Shown here one piece after another: positions 1 to 8,388 of a stretch of 64,000 bases of DNA. The stretch comes from Sphingobacterium daejeonense. GTDB taxonomy: Bacteria; Bacteroidota; Bacteroidia; Sphingobacteriales; Sphingobacteriaceae. Each line of letters starts with the position of its first letter. The stretch's first letter is position 1. The notes under the pieces were generated by a model, which worked only from the letters and a program-made list of their open reading frames with translations, did not search any database and was not told the origin of the DNA. The stretch spans positions 2,356,001 through 2,420,000 of the forward strand of contig NZ_LR590470.1 of NCBI RefSeq assembly GCF_901472535.1, written 5' to 3'. Made by a program: the position numbers and the translations under genes.

Positions 1-560
1 TATAATCTGAAACATCTTTGACCATCTTCAGAAATCCATAATTGGAATTGAATTCTATCTTTTGTTCTTGAAGAATTGAAGCGAGAATATTTTCTTGATT
101 TTCTCCTTCACTGTCCGTTTGAGTAAAGATTTTGCCGAATAATTGATAAATTTCACTAATTCTCGCTGAAGCAAAAAAAAAGCATACAATACATCCGTTG
201 TCGGTAATTGGTTAACTTTTTCTTCTTTAATGCCTGTCATCATGCTAATAATATAGCTCATTGAATCTTCATCATTTTTTAACTTCTCGTATGAAATGAA
301 TTCATCCGTTGTTAGGTCTTCTAATTGTTTGAAGCTCCAATTGAAGTTTGATTTACTGAAATCAGGTTTTTGTGATAAAAAGCTAATGTCTTCTGTTAAC
401 GTTTGAAAGTTTTTTGCTTCATTTCTTTAACCTCATTAATAGATAAGTCATTGAGAACTGCAACCATTTCAATCAGTTTTTGAAAATCATCATCTGTTTT
501 AATTTTATTTAGTTCTACGTATTTTTGGAATGGTAATGTCTCCCAACTGTTTATTTTCAT
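1..560 (-). CDS. Phage protein of unknown function, partial, frame broken
   Basis: The ATG is at 560, 19 bases downstream of the terminase stop, and the gene runs off the left edge. The first frame (MKINSWETLPFQKYVELNK...) stops near 400. Skipping one base in an A-tract restores ...NFQTLTEDISFLSQKPD..., and a second shift in a run of T on the plus strand near 172-180 restores ...ARISEIYQLFGKIF... to the edge. The protein is acidic, soluble and has no signal peptide. Small proteins opening with M-K-I-N/K-x-W-E are common in Bacteroidota phage structural regions, but I do not recognise a defined family. Its position just after the terminase suggests a packaging or tail-assembly role, which is inference only. 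Confidence 0.55.
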
Positions 561-578
561 TTTTATATATTTTATATT

Positions 579-1786
579 TTAAGCCCTACGGAATGAATAC
601 GTATTACTTCTTCTAGTTCTTTTATTGTACATATGCCAACACAACGCCAATGCTATAACTTGGTCATCGTGCCCCGAAACAGCTTCATATTTTATATTTT
701 TGGGGTTCAAGTCCGAGTATTTGTATTCAAAATTTAGCATTTCATCCGCCACGCTTTGGCAGTAGCGAATCTTTCCCTGCTCCACGGCAAGAATCAATTC
801 TTTTATTAGAATGGGCTTACTTGCAACGTTAAAATTAAAGCCGTATAAATTTGAAAGTTCTAGTTTTAGCTCGTCAAAAATTGGCTTTCCAACTCCCGAG
901 TTATCCATCATTTTATCTATACTTCTTGGTAATTCTTTAAGCTTCATTTTGGTTCATTCCAATCAGATTGCCAACGTTGTAATCTTGACATTGTAGCAAC
1001 TCCATTTTCATCACTTAAACCAATAACTACTGACCAATCGACCGTAGATGCAAGGTCAATACCTATAGCTTTGTCTTTTTTCCTCGATAAAGTTGGAATG
1101 ATATTTTTTGCAATGTGGTTACCGAAACAGTTCGCACCCGAAACTTGTGGAATAGCTAAATATTCCTGTGCAAAAACCATTTCAGGTAATTCTCTTTTAG
1201 CTTCTTCGATGACTTCCCTTTTCAGGTGTGGGTTGTCATATGTGCTATAGTGAAATGACTCCCAATTTTTATACTTTAGTTCACTGCTTAACCCATAGTT
1301 ATAAAATTGAAAAAACTCCCCTTGACCTCTCGGTGTACTTAAAAATATTGCATCACCATTAAAATCAGTTAAACAAGGATTAATACATTCGAAAAAGAAA
1401 TTTTTGAGTGATTTTATGTAAGCGCACTCGTCAAGTATGGCAAGGTGAAATTTATGCCCCCTAAAATTATCAGGGGCTTCACCTGTAAAAAAGCGAATTG
1501 AACCACCTGTAATTAATTTAATATATAAATCAGTTTGGTTACATTCTTCTATCAATTCACTACCAATAGTTTCAAGAAGTTCTTTGTAAAAACTTTACCA
1601 AGAGAAAATGTCGGGGTAACATAGGCTATTAGTTTTTTTATCCAATGCCCCCTGTATCGCTAATGATTTGCAGATGAGACTTTTGCCCCAGCGTCTGCCG
1701 CACATTAAGACCTTTCTTTTTGCTTTTGAATTTAAAAATTTTACTTGTCCTGAATGTGGGTTAGGTAATATTAATCTTTGTTTCAA
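579..1786 (-). CDS. terL: Phage terminase large subunit (frame broken three times)
   Basis: This is the motor and nuclease that packages phage DNA into the prohead. Walker A is MCGRRWGKS near residue 30, in the 1595-1786 piece. Walker B (LAILDECAY) and the coupling motif FLSTPRGQGEFF are in the 944-1555 piece, followed by the start of the RNase H-like nuclease (IGIDLA). The 579-947 piece holds the rest of the nuclease, with acidic motifs MMDNSGVGKP and SGHDDQ. Restoring one base in each of A7 and T5 (between 1555 and 1650) and in A4 near 945 gives one protein of about 400 aa, a normal length. The start appears to be TTG at 1786, just after the small-terminase stop. The motif set makes the identification secure; whether the breaks are real is not. 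Confidence 0.9.
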
Positions 1787-1788
1787 TA

Positions 1789-2241
1789 CTAAAATGGGTC
1801 ATTATTATCATCAATGTCTGTTTCAACATCAATGTCATCAGCATCTGTGCTGTCTATATCCTCAATTTCTTCATGAGGTGTAATTTTGATTACAGGTTCA
1901 GGTAATGCTTCAGGTTTTTCATAAGAAATCTCGATTTTATTAATCTGTTTCTTTTCTTCTTTCAAACCTTTTTTCAATTGCACCTCTTGTGCATAGGTCG
2001 AGGTGGTGAACTTTGCCATTTCAATAAGAAAACGAGCTTGTTGATTTGGGGTCAACTGGTCAAAAATAGCCTGCATCTTTGTCATATTATAGTGGACAAA
2101 TAGCCCAATCTTTTTACCTGTTTCTTTATTAATAAGGTCTCTAGAGCTGTTTTTTAACTTATTATAGCTTGGGGTTTTGTTTGGTGAATTTTTTGGGCGG
2201 CCCCTTTTTCCACCATTATTATTTTCGTTTGCTTCTGCCAT
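1789..2241 (-). CDS. terS: Probable phage terminase small subunit
   Basis: The product is 150 aa and lies directly upstream of the large terminase. The N-terminus carries a basic, DNA-binding-like segment (GGKRGRPKNSPNKT) often seen at the start of small terminases and related packaging proteins in Bacteroidota phages. A helical middle (residues 35-95) is followed by a very acidic tail rich in D and E. The family is assigned from position and composition, not from a diagnostic motif. It overlaps the upstream gene by 23 bases, so the three genes are probably translated from one message. Confidence 0.6.
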   Translation of the reverse strand: MAEANENNNGGKRGRPKNSPNKTPSYNKLKNSSRDLINKETGKKIGLFVHYNMTKMQAIFDQLTPNQQARFLIEMAKFTTSTYAQEVQLKKGLKEEKKQINKIEISYEKPEALPEPVIKITPHEEIEDIDSTDADDIDVETDIDDNNDPF

Positions 2242-2599
2242 TGGATTTAGGTTTTTGAATTGGTTTTACTTCTTCTTTTTTGTCCTCAACAATTGGTTCA
2301 GCTATAGCTTGTTCTGCTACCTCGGGGGTGAATTCAACTGCATTGTCTTTTTCAACTTCTTCAGCTTTATTTTTTTCTTGGCGTTTTTGCCAGTTTTGAA
2401 GGATTATGAATGCTTCTTTAACACAGCTTGAACATCCTGCGTTGAACTTGATATATTGTCTTTTGGTGATGAAATTGTAAACCGATTCCAAGACCTTAAT
2501 ATCTTTTTCGTTGTCAAATTTGTAGATTCCTGAAACTGCATGATAGTCTATTACGTACTGCAATTGCTCGATTGCCTCGAATATTTCTTGATTTGTCAT
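2219..2599 (-). CDS. Phage hypothetical protein, 126 aa
   Basis: The start is placed at ATG 2599 (MTNQEIFEAIEQLQYV). An earlier in-frame ATG at 2635 would put the conserved CACACTTA box and the T-tail of a terminator inside the coding sequence. The N-terminal 80 residues are predicted helical and contain a CSSC pair. The C-terminal 45 residues are E/K/P rich and likely disordered. I do not recognise the family. It is the first gene of the terminase transcription unit. Confidence 0.6.
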   Translation of the reverse strand: MTNQEIFEAIEQLQYVIDYHAVSGIYKFDNEKDIKVLESVYNFITKRQYIKFNAGCSSCVKEAFIILQNWQKRQEKNKAEEVEKDNAVEFTPEVAEQAIAEPIVEDKKEEVKPIQKPKSNGRSKRK

Positions 2600-2605
2600 A
2601 TTATT

Positions 2606-2635
2606 TATATTATTTATAGGTAAGTGTGAATGCAT
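2606..2635 (-). promoter_or_regulatory. Phage CACACTTA box upstream of the terminase unit
   Basis: On the minus strand the order is the T-tail of a hairpin terminator, then TGCATTCACACTTACC, an A/T stretch (TATAAATAATATA) and the ATG at 2599. The same arrangement recurs before the genes starting at 12626, 17448, 20494 and 21878. I infer a phage promoter or activator site. Confidence 0.5.
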
Positions 2636-2638
2636 AAA

Positions 2639-2668
2639 AAAAGGGCTACATATGCTGTAACCCTATAT
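2639..2668 (-). terminator. Intrinsic terminator after the 2713-3283 gene
   Basis: An imperfect hairpin (GGGTTACAG...TGTAGCCC on the minus strand) is followed by seven T. It lies 3' of the leftward gene ending at 2713. Confidence 0.7.
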
Positions 2669-2712
2669 TTTTTAAAAAATAACTTTGATATTTTTTTCTT
2701 TTACTATTTGTC

Positions 2713-3283
2713 TTAATTTTCAAAAATCTGTTCTTTTTGTTCTCTATATTCCTTGCGATATTTACCCTTGGTAACACTTTTGTCAAGTTCAAATTCAAGA
2801 ATTTCTTTTTCATGAGGTTCTAAAAAGCTCATTAAATAATACAGAATATGTTCTTTTTTAACCTCTACCAATTCACCGTTGTCATTGACCTCTAGTGTGG
2901 TTACACTGTCTGTTCCAACAGGTCAAAGTCTCCACTTTGTTGCGTCAAATTGCTCGTAAAGCTATATATTGACCGAACGAATGCTTATTATAATCCTGAT
3001 AGTTGGGCTTTTTCAGGAACATTTTTTAAGGATTCCAAGTGCTACAGCAAACGGTTTTTTTGGATTAATTAAATACCACTCATACAATAATTCAGCATCT
3101 TTTTTTGAGAAGTTGGTTAATAACTTCCTGCTTAATATCTTCAATAATTTTGGATTTGTCTGTGAAAAAATTCTTGAAACAATGATGTCTGCACACCATA
3201 TGGAAATCTTCACTCTGATATATCTCTCTTATAATTTCATTCTTTGCTTTGTCTACGTCAATTAATCTAATTTTTTTACTCAC
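2713..3283 (-). CDS. Phage protein, possibly sigma-factor-like, frame broken
   Basis: The gene opens MSKKIRLIDVDKAKNEIIRE at 3283. One base change near 3100 joins ...VINQLLKK to DAELLYEWYLINPKKPFAV. At least two more shifts lead to a C-terminus ...YLMSFLEPHEKEILEFELD..., ending at the stop at 2713. The arrangement IKQEV-x4-LL followed by L-Y-E-W-x9-FAV resembles the region-2-like part of small RNA polymerase sigma-like proteins in Bacteroidota phages. That resemblance is from memory and weak. If right, the protein could direct transcription from the phage-specific boxes. Otherwise it is an unknown helical protein of about 185 aa. Confidence 0.4.
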
Positions 3284-3561
3284 TAGTTCATATTATTTAA
3301 GGCTTTGAGTTGCTCGTTGGCAATAACTCGGTCTAGGTAGATTGCTAACATTGCTGAAACAGGTGCAATCAGTAGGGATAATGGACTTGTATACATCAGG
3401 ATTGAGTAAATCAATCCAACCCAAAAAGCAAAACACAGTTTGCAATTTAGTGGGGGTCTGTCCAGTTTTATTTTTTTTATAAAATTCAAATAGGGGTCAT
3501 TATGCCCTGTCATGAAGATTGCAGTCAGTGCAATCATGATACTAATTATTAGTTCTTGCAT
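3283..3561 (-). CDS. Small phage membrane protein with CxxC motif
   Basis: The product is 92 aa. An N-terminal hydrophobic helix (residues 1-18) is followed by a polar stretch ending PLNCKLCFAFWVGL and one or two more hydrophobic helices (residues 45-80). The C-x2-C-x2-FW-x-G motif before a membrane helix resembles DUF1360-type small membrane proteins. The start overlaps the nuclease gene by 20 bases and the stop abuts the next gene, so the three are co-transcribed. The role is unknown. Confidence 0.6.
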   Translation of the reverse strand: MQELIISIMIALTAIFMTGHNDPYLNFIKKIKLDRPPLNCKLCFAFWVGLIYSILMYTSPLSLLIAPVSAMLAIYLDRVIANEQLKALNNMN

Positions 3562-4061
3562 TTTTTATCATTTTTAAAATTCGTTCTTGGCTTGGGGTCA
3601 AAGGTTCAAACCTGCTTCTTTTTTGTCCAGTATTGGTATCTCGGATATCCGCATCTTTGAAGTCCAGTAAATAGACTTTCTTTAATACTTTTGTTGTCTT
3701 ATCCGCTGTTGTAGCGTTCATCCACCGCATTACACCATCTTCTTCTTTTAGATTTAATTTGTTCAAATTCCACGTAGCGGTTAACATTGTTGGAAAAGTG
3801 GTACACAGCTATTATTTGTGTGTTCTCGGTCAGCTTGACTTGGTTCAGTCTGAATACCTTATCAACCTCTAGGTAAGCATCTTCATATTGAAAACTTGGG
3901 AAATCCCTTGTCTTTATTTCCACCAATATTGTCTTACCATTCTCTAAACTAAAAGCGTCAAAAGGACACATATCATCCTCTGCGAATTGCCAATTAACCA
4001 TTGGAAAAACTGTTAATAATTTTTCTCTACCTGCTTCTTCAAATTTTAATTTTGAAGCCAT
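3542..4061 (-). CDS. PD-(D/E)XK-type phage nuclease (frame broken)
   Basis: The 3699-4061 and 3542-3787 frames overlap and join near 3745 if one base is corrected, giving about 170 aa. The core has CPFDAF (catalytic D) and, about 15 residues on, ILVEIKTRD (the ExK), the classic PD-(D/E)XK arrangement with the intervening beta-hairpin. Such nucleases in phages act as Holliday-junction or replication-intermediate resolvases, or as homing-type nucleases; which applies here cannot be told. The C-terminal third is basic and K/R rich, consistent with DNA binding. Confidence 0.6.
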
Positions 4062-4202
4062 TTTGATTTTTTTATTTCCATTTTTTATTCTCTTTATTAT
4101 AAATATTAGGTAATCTGAAAAATGAATGTTTTTACCAATATTTATTTCATATAAAGAAAATAGGTCATGAAGGCTTAATTATGTAGTTTAAAAGTTCATG
4201 CA

Positions 4203-4235
4203 TAAAAAAAGGGATGACCGTATTGTCACCCCTGA
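4203..4235 (-). terminator. Intrinsic terminator after the small gene at 4281
   Basis: The minus strand reads GGGGTGACAATACGGTCATCCC followed by T7, with a wobble pair in the stem. It is followed by TATGCATGAAC, which resembles the start of the cassettes at 2606 and 20517. Confidence 0.65.
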
Positions 4236-4280
4236 TAATTGATTGAAGATTAAAAAATAAAATTGGGAATACCGATTGTT

Positions 4281-4421
4281 CTATCTCACTTTTTCCGTTT
4301 TCACTGTGTCGGTATTCAGGTTTGTTTTTATTTCTTGGTAGCAACGAACTCCTACTGCTATTGCTAGGCATACTAATAATGCCTTCAATGTGAATTTTAA
4401 ATTTGTTTTGAACTTTTCCAT
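4281..4421 (-). CDS. Single-TM phage peptide, 46 aa
   Basis: This short gene opens MEKFKTNLKFTLKALLVC and continues through a hydrophobic helix (residues 10-24) to a polar tail ending KTEKVR. One N-terminal membrane helix and a short outer tail is a shape seen in spanin subunits and in small inhibitory membrane peptides; neither can be shown. A sequence like other phage start regions (GTTGTATTTATAGATAT) directly precedes the ATG, and a terminator follows, so it looks like its own transcription unit. Confidence 0.5.
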   Translation of the reverse strand: MEKFKTNLKFTLKALLVCLAIAVGVRCYQEIKTNLNTDTVKTEKVR

Positions 4422-4462
4422 ATATCTATAAATACAACGTAATTTGAAAAGTTATCTATTTT

Positions 4463-4585
4463 TTATAAAAAATAATTTTCATATTCTTCATATTTTAATT
4501 TAGTGAGGTGAAATACTTCATCTTCACCTAGGTCAAAATAAATTGATTCAAAATATTCACCTAATGTTTGTTGTCTAATTTCCAT
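4463..4585 (-). CDS. Phage hypothetical protein, 40 aa
   Basis: An ATG at 4585 opens a 40-residue acidic protein (MEIRQQTLGEYFESIYFDL...) ending in a TAA at 4463. It starts 18 bases after the stop of the 4604-4966 gene in the same direction. Its composition (E, D, Y, F) matches neighbouring phage genes. Function unknown. Confidence 0.4.
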   Translation of the reverse strand: MEIRQQTLGEYFESIYFDLGEDEVFHLTKLKYEEYENYFL

Positions 4586-4603
4586 TATGCTGTTGATTAA
4601 CTT

Positions 4604-4966
4604 TCAAAAAACTTCTTCATAAACCTGCTGACAGATTGAATAATATAAATCATCATCTATTTCATTGTCTCCAACTATCTCTTTTACTTTTCGTGCATAT
4701 AATTCTCTGAAATAGTTTTTAACGTCTATATTTTTTGCTTGTTCATTTAAACTTTTGATTGAGTGCATATCATCATTTTTGACTAATTCCTTTACCACAT
4801 TTAAGTATGAATTCAATACTGTTTCCTGTTTACCTGTTAACTTATATCCCCTAGCTATATAATCACCAATTGATGGCATAAATTTCTCTAGGAATTCTGT
4901 TTTCTCAATTTTACCATCCAAGATGCTCTTTTGAATAAGTAAATATTTATCTCTATTACTAATCAT
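4604..4966 (-). CDS. Phage hypothetical protein, 120 aa
   Basis: The protein is helical and charged, with no membrane segment, opening MISNRDKYLLIQKSILDGKI. Its start overlaps the restored stop of the upstream gene in an ATGATTAG sequence, a sign of translational coupling. I do not recognise the family. Its position between the Rep-like gene and the nuclease suggests the replication or early region. Confidence 0.6.
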   Translation of the reverse strand: MISNRDKYLLIQKSILDGKIEKTEFLEKFMPSIGDYIARGYKLTGKQETVLNSYLNVVKELVKNDDMHSIKSLNEQAKNIDVKNYFRELYARKVKEIVGDNEIDDDLYYSICQQVYEEVF

Positions 4967-5835
4967 TTATTTCAAATTTTAAATTATTGTGTTCAAAACG
5001 TTCTTCTACAGTTTCATATATAACTAAAAATAATTCTTGGCTACTTCATCTCCTGTATTTTCATTAACAAATTGCTTTGAAGTCAGATTATATATTTCGC
5101 TGAAGTTTTGCATACCATTATTAATTAGTTCTTGGACAAACTTTTGATATATATTTAAATCCTTAATAGTTTCATTCTTGGTTGGAATCTCACCATGGTG
5201 AGATTCTTCTAATGTTTGAACTTCTTTTTCAGTTGGTTTTTTAATTTCGTTTTCCAAGGATTCCAATTTTTTGATTGAAGGTCATTGCCATTAGTTCCAT
5301 CATTTCCTTTAACATTTTTATTTCTAGTTTTAGCTCGTTCATAGTTTCTCTTTCTTCTTCAGTGATTATATCCTTGGGTACGTATTGGTAATTTTTAGAC
5401 CAAAGTGACTTTTGAGGTTTAACAACTAAATGATTATCTAGATGAAATCTTTGAATATATTCAGGCATAGAATTATATTCTTCTCCATAAAACCTTCTTT
5501 TAACCTCACCTTGGTTAATCTTCCATTTATATTGGTTAGTGGTTTTATAGTCTTCGATTTAGTTCCTGCTCGTGTGATGAAGTACACACAATTAAAGAAT
5601 TACTTAATAATGGTTTAAATAATTCATTCCATTTATTGCCGTTCAAATTCCCAAAAAATACTCTGTGATTACGTACATTTATTTGGTACCCTAATCCATC
5701 AGCACGATTTATTAAATAGATTAATAATAATGCTTTTTCCTGTAATTCCTTAGTTGGGTAAATCTCTTTAATCTTTTTTTCAACTTCTCCTGTGAAGTCA
5801 TAAATTGTTAAGTCTTGTTTGTTTTTAATATTCAT
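4959..5835 (-). CDS. Phage gene beside the putative origin, possibly replication protein (frame broken)
   Basis: Three overlapping frames (5545-5835, 5241-5468, 5024-5266) become one protein of about 290 aa when single bases in AAA near 5553, a short run near 5260 and T5 near 5024 are corrected. The restored end is ...EERFEHNNLKFEIND, with its stop overlapping the next start. The N-terminal 100 residues (TKELQEKALLLIYLINRADG...) look like a compact helical or winged-helix unit. A middle coiled segment (ELKLEIKMLKEMMELM) could dimerise. I see no ATPase or polymerase motif. The iteron-like array starts 250 bases upstream, so a replication-initiator role is a reasonable inference but not shown. 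Confidence 0.5.
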
Positions 5836-6082
5836 AGTTTTATTTTTTTTATAAAACCCATAGTTATTTTTTAAAAGAGGTGGGTTTATAACTCCACCCC
5901 TTAACTATGAATTTCTTATAAATAGTAGTGTCGATTCCTAATGATGTTTTTTATTAAAACTTTTTTCTAACAACTGATATTGAGGTAGAAAAAAAAATAG
6001 ACAAACCAACCCTACATTAACTAATATATATCAAAACCTTCCAAAACCAAGTTTTTATAAAAAAAAATAAAAATTAATATCC

Positions 6083-6197
6083 TGACCACAGTTTGACCAC
6101 AGTTGAAGAAAAGATTATAAGAATAAAACCTATTAAAATTCTATGACCACAGCTTGACCACAGAAACACCACAGTTTTTGACACAGCTTGACCACAG
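6083..6197. repeat. Iteron-like TGACCACAG array, candidate phage origin
   Basis: TTGACCACAG or close variants occur at 6083, 6092, 6144, 6154, 6166, 6178 (TTGACACAG) and 6188. Within the two clusters the copies repeat every 11-12 bp, one helical turn, so a bound protein would sit on one face. An A/T-rich tract (6050-6080) lies at one end. This is what iteron origins look like; an operator array for a phage regulator is the alternative. Confidence 0.6.
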
Positions 6198-6255
6198 AAA
6201 AGACCAACATAGTACGTATACTAGATAAAGATAAGAGAAAACACTCTCATCATCT

Positions 6256-6780
6256 CCCTACGGCATTGAGGCATTGGTAGCCCAAAGCGGACAATGCCAA
6301 TAATACATATACAATAAATAAATAATACTTCACTGCGTTCGTATTATTTATAGTAACCTTAACATAAACCTTATATTTTTTATAAAAAAAAAACCTACGG
6401 TATTGAGAAAACTAACAGAAAATACAATGTTGGATTATATTAGTTTTATGGTTAAACTAAAAGTAGATTTCAACATAATTAAGAATATAAAAAATCAGTT
6501 GAGAATAAATAATGTGGATGAGGTTGAAATAGTTAATTGTATTAGCAAAATATACCATAGGGTAAAAAACATTGAATTCTCACTTATATAGAAGTAGAAG
6601 TAAACAACAGAATAACTTTAAGTTTTGGTTATGATACATCAAATAGGTATAATAATAGTATTTTCAATGTTAAAGTATCTACTCAATAGGATTTAAACAT
6701 GAAGTTTCCCTACGGTATTAAGATAAGGTAGTTAACAAATACAATTGTTAAACAAAGTATGTTACCCCTACGGTATATAA
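6256..6780. repeat. Four dispersed CCCTACGGTATTGAG repeats
   Basis: Copies are at 6256-6270, 6394-6407, 6708-6722 and 6766-6780, sharing CCTACGGYATnnAg. They are direct repeats with irregular spacing (about 137, 315 and 58 bp). The spacing excludes a CRISPR array. Possible regulator-binding sites. Confidence 0.5.
6427..6591 (+). CDS. Doubtful phage ORF, 54 aa
   Basis: The ORF runs from ATG 6427 (MLDYISFMVKLKVDF...). A TTG at 6403 inside a CCTACGG repeat would extend it by 8 residues. Composition is plausible for a phage protein (I, N, K rich), but no clear ribosome-binding site or promoter was seen. It may be spurious. Confidence 0.3.
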   Translation: MLDYISFMVKLKVDFNIIKNIKNQLRINNVDEVEIVNCISKIYHRVKNIEFSLI

Positions 6781-7180
6781 TGTATAAACAACAATAAGAA
6801 ATATTATTCTTCAACAGGATTAAGGTAGTATTACGAGGTTACCAATTATCTCAATATTCCCAATATCTCAATGGTCTATCGACCAAAGGTTACAGGAATA
6901 GTTATCCATGGTAACTTCAAGTAGCAGAGGTTCCGCTCGCCCGCCTGCGAGGTTAGGGTCAAAGATGGTTGTATTAGGTCAGGGGGTAGCTAGAATCAAT
7001 TATCTATCACAATGGTATAGATATACCTCAAACGAATGAAAGTGTCTTAAATCGCCTTATTTGAGTCAAAGGTTTTAAGGTATGAGTTTTTATATATTAT
7101 ATAAGCAAGGAAAATAAATTAAAAAAAGATTACTTTATAAATTATATAATTTTCCGACACAAAAATTATTTTCATTAAAG

Positions 7181-7211
7181 TTTGGATTTTAGGAAATTAT
7201 TCGTATATTTG
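7181..7211 (+). promoter_or_regulatory. Bacteroidota-type promoter for the rightward phage genes
   Basis: TTTG at 7181-7184 and TATATTTG at 7204-7211 are separated by exactly 19 bp, matching the primary sigma consensus of Bacteroidota (TTTG-N19-TAnnTTTG). It drives rightward toward 7341, leaving a leader of about 120 bases. Confidence 0.7.
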
Positions 7212-7340
7212 TATTATTGAATTGAAATTATTCTACCTATTATTCAGATACTTATATTTTTTAGGCGTAATTCTTTAAATTTTTTTGGAATAATTCAATT
7301 CTTGTTGTATTTATAGGTAAAGATTAAAAATATTAATAAA

Positions 7341-7665
7341 ATGGAAAATTTAAATAAGAACAAAAAAAATGGTCTAGAGGTAACAATACCCCTGACAGAT
7401 GTAAAAAATTGGGAGATTGTTACATACCTAAATGGTAAAAAGAATGGTTTCTGTTTTTGGATTGTTGATGGTGAAATTGATAATGTAGGTTTTTACCAAA
7501 ATGGTAAATACTTTCAGGAAATGAAAACCTCAAAATAAGGATTATGCTAATGTAATTTACAAAGGTTTAGTTGACAATTACTACCAATGTGATTTTTTTG
7601 GTAGAAACTTCATGCAGGATAATACACGTGTATTGCAAGACTTAAATATCGTTTGGATTGATTAA
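7341..7665 (+). CDS. Small phage protein with MORN-like repeats (frame broken)
   Basis: The first frame ends at 7538. Dropping one A in the AAAA at 7530 restores ...KDYANVIYKGLVDNYYQCD... to a TAA at 7663, about 107 aa in all. The pattern YLNGKKNGFCFWIVDGEID then GFYQNGK resembles degenerate MORN or toxin-neutraliser-like strands. It is the first gene after a strong Bacteroidota promoter and points opposite to the structural genes, so it may be an early or host-takeover gene; this is inference. Confidence 0.5.
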
Positions 7666-7677
7666 AAAATTAATAAT

Positions 7678-8055
7678 ATGGAAAATATAAAAGAAAAGTG
7701 TCAGCACTTAGACCAAGCAGAATACAAAAATTTGTTAAATGTATATCCTCAACTAAGTGCATTGTTAACCAAGATTTCGGATATTGCTACAACTCAATCG
7801 CTTGAGCTATTGCAGACAGAAATTGAAAAGGATGAAGAATATAAATGGTTTGATAACTCTAATTGGTTCAATCAAATCCACGGATTCTCATCAAGTTTTA
7901 TTGAAACTGAAATTGATTTATATTGTGAAGAACAAGGTAAATCAAAGGATGAATTGACAGAATTGGATTACGAAGATATAGCTTTAGAAATACAAAGTTC
8001 AATTGATTGCAACTGTAAGGAGTTAAATGAAATTATTGAAACAATAGAAGAGTAA
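7678..8055 (+). CDS. Acidic phage protein, 125 aa
   Basis: It begins 13 bases after the previous stop and shares its promoter. The protein is strongly acidic (D/E about one quarter), helical and lacks membrane segments. It opens MENIKEKCQHLDQAEYKN and ends in an acidic stretch (LNEIIETIEE). Acidic small early phage proteins are often DNA mimics or inhibitors, but nothing here proves that. A bidirectional terminator follows at once. Confidence 0.55.
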   Translation: MENIKEKCQHLDQAEYKNLLNVYPQLSALLTKISDIATTQSLELLQTEIEKDEEYKWFDNSNWFNQIHGFSSSFIETEIDLYCEEQGKSKDELTELDYEDIALEIQSSIDCNCKELNEIIETIEE

Positions 8056-8081
8056 AAAAAGTAATATAATAAACAAGAAAA

Positions 8082-8098
8082 GCCCCCATGTTGGGGGC
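8082..8098. terminator. Bidirectional terminator between converging phage genes
   Basis: A 17-base hairpin GCCCCCATGTTGGGGGC is flanked by AAAA and TTTTT, so it works in both directions. The identical hairpin occurs at 17490 and 21917. Confidence 0.85.
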
Positions 8099-8113
8099 TT
8101 TTTCTATTTAAAA

Positions 8114-8329
8114 TTACCGATACTTTTTTTGTATAGCTGTTGAAAAATCATAACTATCTATGTGATAAATGTTGCCATAAAGATATTCATACGAATAATT
8201 ATAATTTTCACCTTCAATAAAAAAAGAAAAAGTCCCAAACTTTTGCACAGGCATTTTTTTATTTTCACTAAAACTTAATAATTGTTTCAACGCACATTTT
8301 CCGATGTTTAAAATTGTCAAATTATCCAT
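8114..8329 (-). CDS. Phage hypothetical protein, 71 aa
   Basis: A short soluble protein opening MDNLTILNIGKCALKQLL, with an aromatic middle rich in Y and F (NYNYSYEYLYGN). It lies downstream of the holin and probably in the lysis unit. No family recognised. Confidence 0.5.
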   Translation of the reverse strand: MDNLTILNIGKCALKQLLSFSENKKMPVQKFGTFSFFIEGENYNYSYEYLYGNIYHIDSYDFSTAIQKKYR

Positions 8330-8388
8330 TTAAATCACACAATCTTTTTTAATTTTTAATTTATAAACAATTTTAAAAAATTATAGTT

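Larger units (their letters stand above)
5836..7340. other. Phage control region, largely non-coding
   Basis: This 1.5-kb region separates leftward from rightward phage genes. It holds a stem at 5869-5910 with CATAGTTA/TAACTATG arms around GGTGG/CCACC, A/T-rich DNA to 6080, and the TGACCACAG array. It also has a hairpin GGCATTG/CAATGCC (6270-6298), a perfect 10-bp stem TAAATAATAC (6319-6328/6341-6350), four CCTACGG repeats, one doubtful ORF, a locally G+C-richer stretch (6925-6965) and a promoter. No tRNA or known RNA family was recognised. Confidence 0.6.

Noticed and set aside
4165..4371. 68-aa ORF (MPSNSSRSSLLPRNK...)
   Set aside because: It overlaps the 4281-4421 gene in another frame, lacks a start signal and runs through the terminator at 4203.
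6256..6780. CRISPR array from the CCTACGG repeats
   Set aside because: Only four copies, spacing varies from 58 to 315 bp, and no cas genes are present.
6900..7080. Structured RNA in the G+C-richer stretch around 6925-6965
   Set aside because: Only a 5-bp stem (CTCGC/GCGAG) was found; no known family or covariation can be shown.
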